Shown: positions 7,575-15,771 of the stretch, one piece after another
Layout of the letters: each line of letters opens with the position of its first letter
How positions within the stretch are numbered: the stretch's first letter is position 1
Source: an uncultured bacterium
Lineage (GTDB): Bacteria; Cyanobacteriota; Vampirovibrionia; Gastranaerophilales; Gastranaerophilaceae
Assembly (NCBI GenBank): GCA_902788345.1
Contig: CADAJP010000006.1
Span: 1 to 64,000, forward strand
Direction of reading: 5' to 3'
DNA length: 64,000 bases
Position numbers and translations under genes: made by a program
The notes under the pieces: generated by a model
Told to the model about the DNA's origin: nothing
The model's input: only the letters and a program-made list of their open reading frames with translations
The model's database searches: none

Positions 7575-9910
7575 TGTTTAAAACGGTAAAATCAAAAATT
7601 CTAATTACGGCTGTTGTAATGCTTGCGATTCTTATGCTTGCATTTGGTTGTTATGCAATAATTTCAAGAATGAGAACCAAACAGCTCATGGTTCAGAATT
7701 ATAAATTTTCTATAAGTTCATATGTTGAGGATATTAATGAAAGTGTAATAAGCTTGCATGATAATCTTAAAAGCTTGGCATTGATAGGAAATTTATACTA
7801 CAGAACCGACAGAAGTAATGACCTTACAGACAGAGTCATCACAAGAATTTTTGAAAATTATCCGCAGACTTTAGGCGGTGGAATATGGTTCAAACCGTAT
7901 GCTGTTGATAAATCCAAAAAGTATAATTGTTTTTATGCTTTCAGGGATAAAAATAATAAAATAGTTGTCGATAAAAATTTTTCCAGTGATAAGTATGATT
8001 ATCCGAATCAGGAATGGTATAAGCAAATAATTTCTCAGGTTACCCCTGAGCGTAATATTATTTGGACAAAACCGTATTACGAAAACCAGGGCAGTTATAC
8101 AATGATGGTTACTGCCGGAACAGGGATATATGTTGATGGTAAATTGGTCGGGATTGCCACGGTAGATTGGAAAATAACTTCCATAATGGCTGAAGTTTCA
8201 AAAATGAAACCTCTTGAAAGAACATTTTCTATGTATAAAAGCGGAGCAGAAATTAAAAGCAGTTTTACATTGTTTGGAAATATAAAAGATGACTATATAA
8301 TTGCATCAACTGATCCTTATTTGGAAAATGAAAAACTGATAGGTCATTCTCTTAAAGAGATTCCGTGGTATACAAGTGCGAATGATTTATTTTATACAAC
8401 ATATATAAACTATCACGGGAAAAAGTATGTACCTTTTGTAAATAATTTAGATAACGGTATGGTTTTGATTATATGTTTGCCTAAATCTGAGATGTTCAAA
8501 GATGTCAACAAATTTTACTTTGCGATGCTCGTTATAATGTTACTTCTCGGACTTATTATTCCGGCACTTTTATATTACAGGCTGAAACGTTATATAGTTA
8601 ATCCTATTGATAAATTAACTGATATAGCCCATAAAGTCAGCAAAGGTCAGGATGTGGAAATAAAACTTGAAAAACCTGAAGAATTTGCACAGCTTGCGTC
8701 AACTTTTGATAAGATGACAAAAGATATTAAACTTATTACAAAAGAAAAAGTAAAAATAAATTCAGAACTTTCTATTGCAAAAACGATACAGGCTTCCAGC
8801 CTGCCAAATGTATTTCCTCCGTTTCCTGACAGACCGGAATTTGATATTTATGCCTCAATGGAACCGGCTAAGGAAGTTGGCGGTGATTTTTATGATTTTT
8901 ATCTTATTGATAAAGATAATTTAATGTTTTTGGTTGCGGATGTTTCCGGTAAAGGTATTCCTGCCGCATTGTTTATGATGACAGTAAAAACCTTGATTAA
9001 TAATATGTCCCAAATGGGTTATACTCCAAAACAGCTTATTGAATCGATTAATAAAAAAATATGTGAATCCAATAAATCAGGACTTTTTGTTACTCTGCTT
9101 GCCGGTATAGTTAATATAAAAACAGGTGCGACAAGTTTGATAAATTGCGGTCACAATCCTCCGTTGATAAAAAGACAGGATGGTGAATATCAATATATAA
9201 GATTAAGACCGAATATAGTATTAGGTTTGTTTGAAGATTCACAGTATCATATTTATGAAACGACATTAAATTCGGGTGATATTATTTTCACATATACTGA
9301 CGGTATTACCGAATCAACAAACTTGCAGGAAGAAATGTACGGTGAAGAAAGACTGCAGGCTTGTTTAAATGAAAACAGATATGATAATGATGTTAAAGAT
9401 ATAGTTAATAATGTAAAAACTGATATTAAAAATTATGTTGGTTCAGCCCCTCAAAGTGATGATGTAACAATGCTTGTTTTCAAATATTGCTCTGATATTT
9501 CAAAAACCGAGAGATTTTTCAGTCAAATGGCTGTTCCTGAAAATTATAAACCTTTTTATACATGGCTTCATGGGGTTTGTGATGAATGGAAGCTTAATGA
9601 TGATTTGAAAAATAAATTAGATATGTGTTCAGAAGAAATATTTGCAAACATAACATTCTATGCATATCCGTCAAGTAACGGTACTATTGAAATAAAGATG
9701 AATAACACAGGTTCAAGTGTTGTTATGGAATATATTGATAACGGTATTGAATATAATCCTCTTGAAAAACCTGATCCTGATATAACATTACCGCCGGAAG
9801 AAAGACCATTGGGCGGATTGGGAATATTTATGGTAAAACAAATGGCTGACGATATTCAATATATAAGGGAAGAAAATTTAAACAGACTTATTGTAACATT
9901 TAATTTGTAA
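7574..9910 (+). CDS. Membrane receptor with fused PP2C phosphatase and anti-sigma kinase domains
   Basis: 778 residues. There is a transmembrane helix (about 10-30), an extracytoplasmic CACHE-like sensor (to about 313), a second helix (about 314-337), a HAMP linker (about 338-390), and a SpoIIE/RsbU-type PP2C phosphatase with metal-site blocks GGDFYDF (about 435) and DVSGKG (about 456). A C-terminal GHKL kinase domain of RsbW type has an N-box SEEIFANI (about 686), DNGIEY (about 721) and GGLGIFM (about 747). RsbU and RsbW activities are thus on one chain, beside their likely substrate, the STAS protein. The sensed ligand and the final target are unknown; no sigma factor gene lies nearby. Confidence 0.85.
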   Translation: MFKTVKSKILITAVVMLAILMLAFGCYAIISRMRTKQLMVQNYKFSISSYVEDINESVISLHDNLKSLALIGNLYYRTDRSNDLTDRVITRIFENYPQTLGGGIWFKPYAVDKSKKYNCFYAFRDKNNKIVVDKNFSSDKYDYPNQEWYKQIISQVTPERNIIWTKPYYENQGSYTMMVTAGTGIYVDGKLVGIATVDWKITSIMAEVSKMKPLERTFSMYKSGAEIKSSFTLFGNIKDDYIIASTDPYLENEKLIGHSLKEIPWYTSANDLFYTTYINYHGKKYVPFVNNLDNGMVLIICLPKSEMFKDVNKFYFAMLVIMLLLGLIIPALLYYRLKRYIVNPIDKLTDIAHKVSKGQDVEIKLEKPEEFAQLASTFDKMTKDIKLITKEKVKINSELSIAKTIQASSLPNVFPPFPDRPEFDIYASMEPAKEVGGDFYDFYLIDKDNLMFLVADVSGKGIPAALFMMTVKTLINNMSQMGYTPKQLIESINKKICESNKSGLFVTLLAGIVNIKTGATSLINCGHNPPLIKRQDGEYQYIRLRPNIVLGLFEDSQYHIYETTLNSGDIIFTYTDGITESTNLQEEMYGEERLQACLNENRYDNDVKDIVNNVKTDIKNYVGSAPQSDDVTMLVFKYCSDISKTERFFSQMAVPENYKPFYTWLHGVCDEWKLNDDLKNKLDMCSEEIFANITFYAYPSSNGTIEIKMNNTGSSVVMEYIDNGIEYNPLEKPDPDITLPPEERPLGGLGIFMVKQMADDIQYIREENLNRLIVTFNL

Positions 9911-9944
9911 GTGTATAATGTCAGGTGAGTAACGGGGATTTATT

Positions 9945-10877
9945 ATGCAAATAGATGCTAAGAAAAAATTTGTTGCCGGTTTATCTATATCGTCAAATAT
10001 AATACTTTCTGTTTTAAAAATAGCTGCAGGTGTTTTGTCGGGTAGTATAAGTATTATATCTGAGGCTATTCACTCTCTTAGTGACTTATTTGCTTCGATT
10101 ATTACATTCTTTTCTGTTGTTCAATCTTCAAAACCGGCAGATAAAGACCATCCTTTCGGGCATGGCAGATATGAAGATATGGCAGGTTTTATTGAAGGGT
10201 TGTTAATAATTCTTGCGTCTTTTTATATTATTTTCGAATCTTCAAGAAAAATATTGCTTGGGATAAGAATAGAGGCTGAAAATCACACCGGTATATTTGT
10301 AATGGCGATTGCTGTTGTTATGAATATTATTGTCAGTACTCTTTTATTCAAGGTCTCAAAAGAATCTAATTCAATATCTTTATATGCTGACGGTCAGCAT
10401 TTAAGAACGGATGTGTATTCTTCTTTGGGTGTTTTATTGGGTTTGTTATTAATTAAATACACCGGACATGTGATGCTTGACCCGATTATAGCAATTTTGA
10501 TTGCTGTTTTTATATACAGAACAGGATACTCTATTGCAAAGAGTTCAATAATGCGTCTTTTAGATTATTCCATCTCAAATGAGGAGATTCAAAATATCAG
10601 AAAAATCATAAATAAATGCTCCGATAATGTAAAACTTAAAAAAAATAGTATAAAAGCCAGACAAGTAGGTCCGACAATGGATATAGGATTAATTTTACAG
10701 TTTCCTGAGGATACTACAATATGCGATTGTCATAAAATTTGTGATTTAGTGGAAAACCAAATTCGTGCAGAATATGTAAATGCATCTGTTTCTATTCATT
10801 CGGAGCCGGCATGTTATAAGAAAAATTGCCAAAAATCGTGTGATAAAGTTTGCAGTCGAATAAATGTAGAAAATTAA
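9945..10877 (+). CDS. Cation diffusion facilitator (metal efflux) with Cys-rich tail
   Basis: 310 residues. The CDF signature is clear: SEAIHSLSD (H43, D47) and HPFGHGRYED (H69, H73, E77, D78), plus a second transmembrane metal site in GQHLRTD. About six helices are followed by a cytoplasmic domain. Members exchange Zn, Fe, Mn or Cd for protons. The metal cannot be assigned: the first half-site is H/D rather than the D/D typical of Fe/Zn FieF. The last 80 residues are unusually rich in Cys (CDCHKIC, then CYKKNCQKSCDKVC near the C-terminus), a possible extra metal-binding tail. Confidence 0.9.
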   Translation: MQIDAKKKFVAGLSISSNIILSVLKIAAGVLSGSISIISEAIHSLSDLFASIITFFSVVQSSKPADKDHPFGHGRYEDMAGFIEGLLIILASFYIIFESSRKILLGIRIEAENHTGIFVMAIAVVMNIIVSTLLFKVSKESNSISLYADGQHLRTDVYSSLGVLLGLLLIKYTGHVMLDPIIAILIAVFIYRTGYSIAKSSIMRLLDYSISNEEIQNIRKIINKCSDNVKLKKNSIKARQVGPTMDIGLILQFPEDTTICDCHKICDLVENQIRAEYVNASVSIHSEPACYKKNCQKSCDKVCSRINVEN

Positions 10878-10920
10878 GTGCAGGATTTGAATATTATTTT
10901 TTATTATTTATTATAGTGTT

Positions 10921-11853
10921 ATGAATGCCGAAATTTTAAGAAGGATAAGGATAGAGCGTTATATTTTCGGAATATTAATGGTTCTGTTAATGGTATTTGT
11001 TGCAGAGATAAGCGGTGAAAAAGAGATTATCTTCCCTGAAATTTGTGCATTGACTATTGGTGCATGGATATCAGAACAGCAACCTTGGAATACAAATAAA
11101 AGGCGTATATTTTTTCTAATGTCTTTTGCTGCATTGTTTGGTGTTTTAGTTGTAAAATATGTCCATTGTCCTTTGATATTTCAGGTTTGTCTTTGTTTCG
11201 CTTTTACGGGATTTATTCTAACCCTGTGCAAGACAAATTTTATTCCTATTATTTCTGCTTGTATTTTGCCTGTATATTTAAGGACTGACAGCTGGATTTA
11301 TCCGATATCTGTTTGTGCGATGGCACTTATAATAATTATCGCACAGTGGTATATGGAAAAAATGCATCTTCGCCCTGTTAATAATTTTATTCCCTGTGAT
11401 TTTGATCTTAAAGTACAAGTCATAAAATGGTCTAAATTGCTGATAGTGTTTGGACTGTTGGCACTGATTCCGTTTAAAACTCATCAGATATATTTCCTGG
11501 CTCCGCCTTTGATTGTAATGTTTACTGAATTAGCTAATCCTCAAAGCCCTGCAAGGAAAAGACCGCAATATATAGTGGGTTTAATGACATTCGGTGCTTT
11601 TACAGGATGTGTTATCAGGTTGTTATTAAATTCATATTTTCAGCTTCCGTTGTCAATTTGTACTGCTGTTGCCTGTGTTATATTATTTGCTGCGTTGGAT
11701 AAATTAAAGATAAATTTTCCGCCAGCAGGTGCGATTTTATTAATCCCAATGATTTTAGATGAAAATTTATTGATAAGATTTCCTATTGAGGTTTTTATAG
11801 GTGCTGTTGTTTTATGTATTGCTTCGTTGTTATTGTTTAGAGAAGATAAATAG
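10921..11853 (+). CDS. HPP-family-like integral membrane protein
   Basis: 310 residues with about eight to nine hydrophobic segments and no signal peptide. The motif FPPAGA near residue 265 resembles the HPPAGA signature of the HPP family, some members of which move nitrite across membranes in cyanobacteria and chloroplasts. The central ANPQSPARKRP segment between helices also looks functional. Family membership is tentative and no substrate can be inferred. It lies 43 bp after the metal transporter gene, in the same direction. Confidence 0.5.
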   Translation: MNAEILRRIRIERYIFGILMVLLMVFVAEISGEKEIIFPEICALTIGAWISEQQPWNTNKRRIFFLMSFAALFGVLVVKYVHCPLIFQVCLCFAFTGFILTLCKTNFIPIISACILPVYLRTDSWIYPISVCAMALIIIIAQWYMEKMHLRPVNNFIPCDFDLKVQVIKWSKLLIVFGLLALIPFKTHQIYFLAPPLIVMFTELANPQSPARKRPQYIVGLMTFGAFTGCVIRLLLNSYFQLPLSICTAVACVILFAALDKLKINFPPAGAILLIPMILDENLLIRFPIEVFIGAVVLCIASLLLFREDK

Positions 11854-11891
11854 CAATAGCAAAAAAAATTTTTATGCTTTTTATATGCAAT

Positions 11892-12194
11892 ATGCAAATA
11901 AGTTTTCAAAATAATAATATAAATTTTTCTGCAAGAACAAAATATCCTATGATTCCAAAACAAGAAATTGTAAAATGTCTTAATATGGGATATAGTCAGG
12001 CAAAAATTGGTATGAAATACGGTATTCCTCCTCATGCGGTTTCAAGAATGGTGCAGAGTTACCGGCTTAACAGAGTTCAAAAACCAAAGTATGCAGAGCC
12101 TGTTCATTATACTCCAAAAGAGGATGAACTTTTGTTGGAAGTTTCAAAAAAGTTGAATTTAAGCGAAGAAGATTTGAAAAAATATTTAAAATAA
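11892..12194 (+). CDS. Small helix-turn-helix protein, function unknown
   Basis: About 100 residues. After a polar N-terminal segment (MQISFQNNNINFSAR) comes a homeodomain/resolvase-like helix-turn-helix: IVKCLNMGYSQAKIGMKYGIPPHAVSRMVQSYRL. The C-terminus is helical and charged (PKEDELLLEVSKKLNLSEEDLKKYLK). It probably binds nucleic acid, but no family name is secure. Another ATG lies 18 nt upstream; I prefer 11892 because the upstream extension is only six residues (MLFICN), but this is not decisive. It lies just upstream of the serine operon promoter, in the same direction. Confidence 0.6.
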   Translation: MQISFQNNNINFSARTKYPMIPKQEIVKCLNMGYSQAKIGMKYGIPPHAVSRMVQSYRLNRVQKPKYAEPVHYTPKEDELLLEVSKKLNLSEEDLKKYLK

Positions 12195-12223
12195 CGACAT
12201 AAATATAAATTTTTGGCATGCCG

Positions 12224-12232
12224 TGATATAAT
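12224..12232 (+). promoter_or_regulatory. Extended -10 promoter for the serine operon
   Basis: TGATATAAT is a perfect extended -10 element (TG-n-TATAAT) with no good -35 box. It lies about 38 nt before the ATG of the aminotransferase gene, whose ribosome binding site GGAGGAG follows. Its position argues against the TTG codon at 12213 as a start. Confidence 0.55.
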
Positions 12233-12269
12233 AAAAGCATGTTTTGAATATATGAGGGAGGAGTATAAA

Positions 12270-13421
12270 ATGAGGGATAAGACTTTTTTAATGATTCCCG
12301 GACCTACGCCGGTTCCGGAAAGTGTTATGTTAGAGATTGCAAAGCATCCGATAGGTCACAGAAGCAGTGAATTTTCTAAAATATTGGAAAGAGTATATGC
12401 AAATTTAAAATATGTGTTTCAGACAAAAAATGATGTATTTGTTTACACATCTTCAGGAACAGGTGCAATGTGCGGAGCATTGGAAAATCTGATAAATGAA
12501 GGTGATCATGTTTTATCTTTAGTTCTTGGAAATTTTGGCAACCGCTGGGCAAAAATAGCGCAAGGGCGCGGTGCAATTGTAGAGAAAATTGAAGTAGCAA
12601 CAGGTGAGGTTATTGATCCTGAAGTTTTAAGACAAAGACTTGCACAGGATACCAATAAGGAAATTAAAATTGTAACCTTAACTCATAGCGAAACATCAAC
12701 CGGTGCAGCAAATGATATAAAAACACTTTGTTCAATAATAAGAGAACATGGTGCGTTGTCTGTTGTTGACGGTGTAACTTCGGTTTGTGCAATGGAATGT
12801 AAGCCTGATGAATGGGGAATTGATGTTTTGGTTTCAGGTTCTCAAAAAGGTTTTATGATACCTCCGGGACTTGCTTTTTTGGTTGCTAACGAAAGAGCGT
12901 GGAAAGTTTATGAACAATGCAAGCACCCGAGTTTTTATTTTGATTGGGCTGCTCACAAAAAATCCGTTCAGGCAAATTCAACTCCGTTTACTCCGGCTGT
13001 AAATTTGTTTGTCGGGTTAGATAAAGCTCTCGAAATGATTAAAGATGAAGGTATTGAAAATATGAATGCCCGCCACAGACGTCATGCAATGGCTTTAAGA
13101 AGTGCAATCAGAACAATTGGTTTAGAACTTGTTGTAAAAGATGATAAAAACGCAAGTCACTCTATAACTTCGATATATCCGCCTGAAGGAATTTCTGTTC
13201 CGGATATAAGAAGTACCATTACAAAAGATTTTGATATTGTTGTTGCTAACGGTCAAAATGCTTTGAAAGACAAAATCTTCAGAATGGGTACATTGGGTTT
13301 TGTATGCGACAGAGATTTAATATCTGCAGTCGGAGCATTAGAAGCAACATTGTATAAATTGGGTTACAAGTTTGAACTTGGAAAAGGTGTTGCAACGGTA
13401 ATAAAGGAGTTAGTAAAATAA
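12270..13421 (+). CDS. Class V aminotransferase (serine/alanine-glyoxylate type), likely phosphoserine aminotransferase
   Basis: 383 residues beginning MRDKTFLMIPGPTPVPESV, the N-terminus of serine-glyoxylate/alanine-glyoxylate aminotransferases. The PLP lysine is K193 in SGSQKGF, and the substrate loop HRSSEF is present. It is followed without a gap by serA and then serB, the first and last steps of phosphorylated serine synthesis, and no serC is seen. The simplest reading is that this enzyme performs the middle step, 3-phosphohydroxypyruvate to phosphoserine (inference). A photorespiratory-type serine-glyoxylate role is the alternative. Start chosen at the ATG behind GGAGGAG. Confidence 0.85.
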   Translation: MRDKTFLMIPGPTPVPESVMLEIAKHPIGHRSSEFSKILERVYANLKYVFQTKNDVFVYTSSGTGAMCGALENLINEGDHVLSLVLGNFGNRWAKIAQGRGAIVEKIEVATGEVIDPEVLRQRLAQDTNKEIKIVTLTHSETSTGAANDIKTLCSIIREHGALSVVDGVTSVCAMECKPDEWGIDVLVSGSQKGFMIPPGLAFLVANERAWKVYEQCKHPSFYFDWAAHKKSVQANSTPFTPAVNLFVGLDKALEMIKDEGIENMNARHRRHAMALRSAIRTIGLELVVKDDKNASHSITSIYPPEGISVPDIRSTITKDFDIVVANGQNALKDKIFRMGTLGFVCDRDLISAVGALEATLYKLGYKFELGKGVATVIKELVK

Positions 13422-15014
13422 ATGAAAGTATTAATAACGGATAAAATAAATGAATCAGCAGGAAAAATTATAGAAGGGGTCGCTCAGGTCGATTTTTTGC
13501 CGACAATGAGCGAGGAGGAACTTGCTAACATTATAGGTGATTATGATGCTTTAATGGTAAGAAGTCAGACAAAAGTTACTTCTAAAATCATAGAGGCAGG
13601 TAAGAATTTAAAAATTATTGGCAGAGCGGGTGTTGGGGTTGACAATATTGATTTGAATGCGGCAACTCAAAAAGGTATAATAGTTGTAAATTCTCCTGAC
13701 GGTAATACAATGGCGGCAAGCGAACACACTATAGCCTTAATGCTTGCAATGGCACGAAATATTGCACCTGCTGCTACTTCTACAAAAGAAGGGAAGTGGG
13801 ACAGAAGCAAATTTACAGGCTGTGAATTATACAAAAAAACTCTCGGTATAATCGGTTTTGGAAAAATCGGCACGCATGTTGGTGAAGTTGCTTTGGCTTT
13901 GGGAATGAAAGTTATTGTTTATGATCCGTTTACTTCAAAAGAAGTTGTTGAAAAATTCGGGGGTGAATATGTGGAAACTCTTGATGAATTTTGGGCAAAG
14001 CCTGATTTCATAACTGTTCATGTTCCAAAGAATAAGGATACTCTTAATATGATTAATAAGGATACTATTGCAAGAATGAAAAAAAGGGTAAGACTTGTTA
14101 ATTGTGCAAGAGGCGGAATTATAAATGAGAATGATTTAAAAGAGGCAGTAGATAGCGGTTATGTTGCGGGTGCGGCGGTTGATGTATATGAAAATGAGCC
14201 GAATATTGAACAGTGTCCGTTAATTAATTGTACCGGTAACATTGTATTAACTCCGCATTTGGGTGCAAGTACACAGGAAGCTCAATTGAATGTTGCAATT
14301 GATGTGGCAGAACAGATAAGGGATGTTTTATCGGGCGGTTCAGCTTCTTCGGCAGTAAATATTCCATCTTTGCGTCCTGACAAGTTAGAACCCGTCAAAG
14401 ATTATATGCAAATTGCTGAAAATACCGGAGAGCTTGCAGTTCAGTTGTCAGGCGGTGCTGTTAAAACTATAGAAATAACAGCTGACGGTGATTTGGCTGA
14501 TTTGGATATTCAACCGTTAGAAGTTGCTGTTTTGAAAGGTGTTTTATCCGCAAGACTTGAGGGAGTAAATTATGTTAATGCTCCTGTAATTGCAAAAAAT
14601 AGAGGAATTGACTTGATTTCGACTCGTTCAAAAGCTAAAAGTAATTTTGCAGGTCGTATAACGGTAAAACTCATAACTGATAAGGAAACAACTGTTGTTG
14701 CCGGTGCTCTTGTTACTAAAGATATCCCAAGAATAGTAAAAATTAACGATTATGAAACAAGTATAAGACCTGAAACCCACGAAATTATTGTTCCCCATAC
14801 AAATAAACCGTCAATGATTGCAAAAGTTGCACAGGTAATCGGGGAAAAAGGTATAAATATAGGATCAATGAATGTTGTTCAGAAAAATGATAAGCACGAA
14901 ACAGAGTCTATAATGGTAATTAATGTTGATTCTGTTGTACCTGATGAAACATTATCCGAAATTGCAAAAATTGACGGTGTTCATAATCCAAAATATGTGA
15001 AACTGACGGTATAA
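13422..15014 (+). CDS. serA: D-3-phosphoglycerate dehydrogenase, long form with ACT domain
   Basis: 530 residues, the length of the long bacterial form. It has a substrate-binding lobe, an NAD-binding fold with GIIGFGKIG (about 143-151), active-site Arg in NCARGG (about 230) and His in TPHLGAS (about 279). An allosteric substrate-binding domain and a C-terminal ACT domain (KPSMIAKVAQVIGEKGINIGSM) follow and would allow serine feedback. It catalyses the first step of serine synthesis. The ATG directly follows the stop codon of the aminotransferase gene, so the two are in one operon. Confidence 0.97.
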   Translation: MKVLITDKINESAGKIIEGVAQVDFLPTMSEEELANIIGDYDALMVRSQTKVTSKIIEAGKNLKIIGRAGVGVDNIDLNAATQKGIIVVNSPDGNTMAASEHTIALMLAMARNIAPAATSTKEGKWDRSKFTGCELYKKTLGIIGFGKIGTHVGEVALALGMKVIVYDPFTSKEVVEKFGGEYVETLDEFWAKPDFITVHVPKNKDTLNMINKDTIARMKKRVRLVNCARGGIINENDLKEAVDSGYVAGAAVDVYENEPNIEQCPLINCTGNIVLTPHLGASTQEAQLNVAIDVAEQIRDVLSGGSASSAVNIPSLRPDKLEPVKDYMQIAENTGELAVQLSGGAVKTIEITADGDLADLDIQPLEVAVLKGVLSARLEGVNYVNAPVIAKNRGIDLISTRSKAKSNFAGRITVKLITDKETTVVAGALVTKDIPRIVKINDYETSIRPETHEIIVPHTNKPSMIAKVAQVIGEKGINIGSMNVVQKNDKHETESIMVINVDSVVPDETLSEIAKIDGVHNPKYVKLTV

Positions 15015-15017
15015 AAT

Positions 15018-15647
15018 ATGACAAATAAACTTGCAGTATTTGATTTTGATTCAACTTTGATGGACGGTGAAACATTAGAGTTCTTTGCTTCTGAACTTGG
15101 GATAAGAGATAAAGTTAAAGCTATCACCGACAAAGCAATGCGTGGGGAATTGGATTTTTTCGAAAGTCTGAAAGAGCGTGTTTCTTATCTGAAAGGATTA
15201 CCTGTTGAAAAAGTGGATGAAATTTGTAAAAATTTACCGCTAATGAATGGGGCAAAGGAAGTTGTAAATGGGCTAAAAGAAAAAGGGTACAAAGTTGTAT
15301 GCTTTTCAGGCGGATTCAGGAATGCAACGGCCTATTTTAAGGATATTCTCGGACTTGATGCTGAATTTTCCAATATTCTTCATTCAAAAGACGGCCTCTT
15401 AACAGGATATGTCGGCGGGGAAATGATGTTTAATGACAGTAAAGGTCAAATGTTGTGCCGTTTGCAAAGGCTTCTTGATGTTTCAAAAGAAAATACTATC
15501 GCAGTTGGTGATGGTGCAAATGATTTGAGTATGTTCCGATACGCAGGTAAAAGAATTGCATTTTGTGCAAAACCCATTTTAAAAGAAAATGCAGATATAA
15601 TTATTAATGATAAAGATTTAAAACTAATTCTACAAAATATCCAATAA
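15018..15647 (+). CDS. serB: Phosphoserine phosphatase-like HAD hydrolase
   Basis: 209 residues of the HAD superfamily: motif I DFDSTL (nucleophile D9, acid D11), motif II FSGGF and motif III/IV GDGANDLSM (about 165-173), with the C1 cap placed as in SerB. Phosphoserine phosphatase is the last step of serine synthesis. The gene sits 3 bp after serA, completing an aminotransferase-serA-serB operon. Short SerB proteins of this size without N-terminal ACT domains are common. Confidence 0.92.
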   Translation: MTNKLAVFDFDSTLMDGETLEFFASELGIRDKVKAITDKAMRGELDFFESLKERVSYLKGLPVEKVDEICKNLPLMNGAKEVVNGLKEKGYKVVCFSGGFRNATAYFKDILGLDAEFSNILHSKDGLLTGYVGGEMMFNDSKGQMLCRLQRLLDVSKENTIAVGDGANDLSMFRYAGKRIAFCAKPILKENADIIINDKDLKLILQNIQ

Positions 15648-15771
15648 ATTCAATACATTAACCCTTATGCTTAATATTTGTTTACATGATTTTATTCATG
15701 AGGCAATTTTCTTCTCAATATAAACTTTATATATGCATAAGATATAATGGGGATATTTAGGGGATATTTAT

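Noticed and set aside
11640..12035. 131-codon minus-strand ORF
   Set aside because: It runs antisense across the end of the HPP-like gene and the start of the HTH gene; composition is not protein-like.
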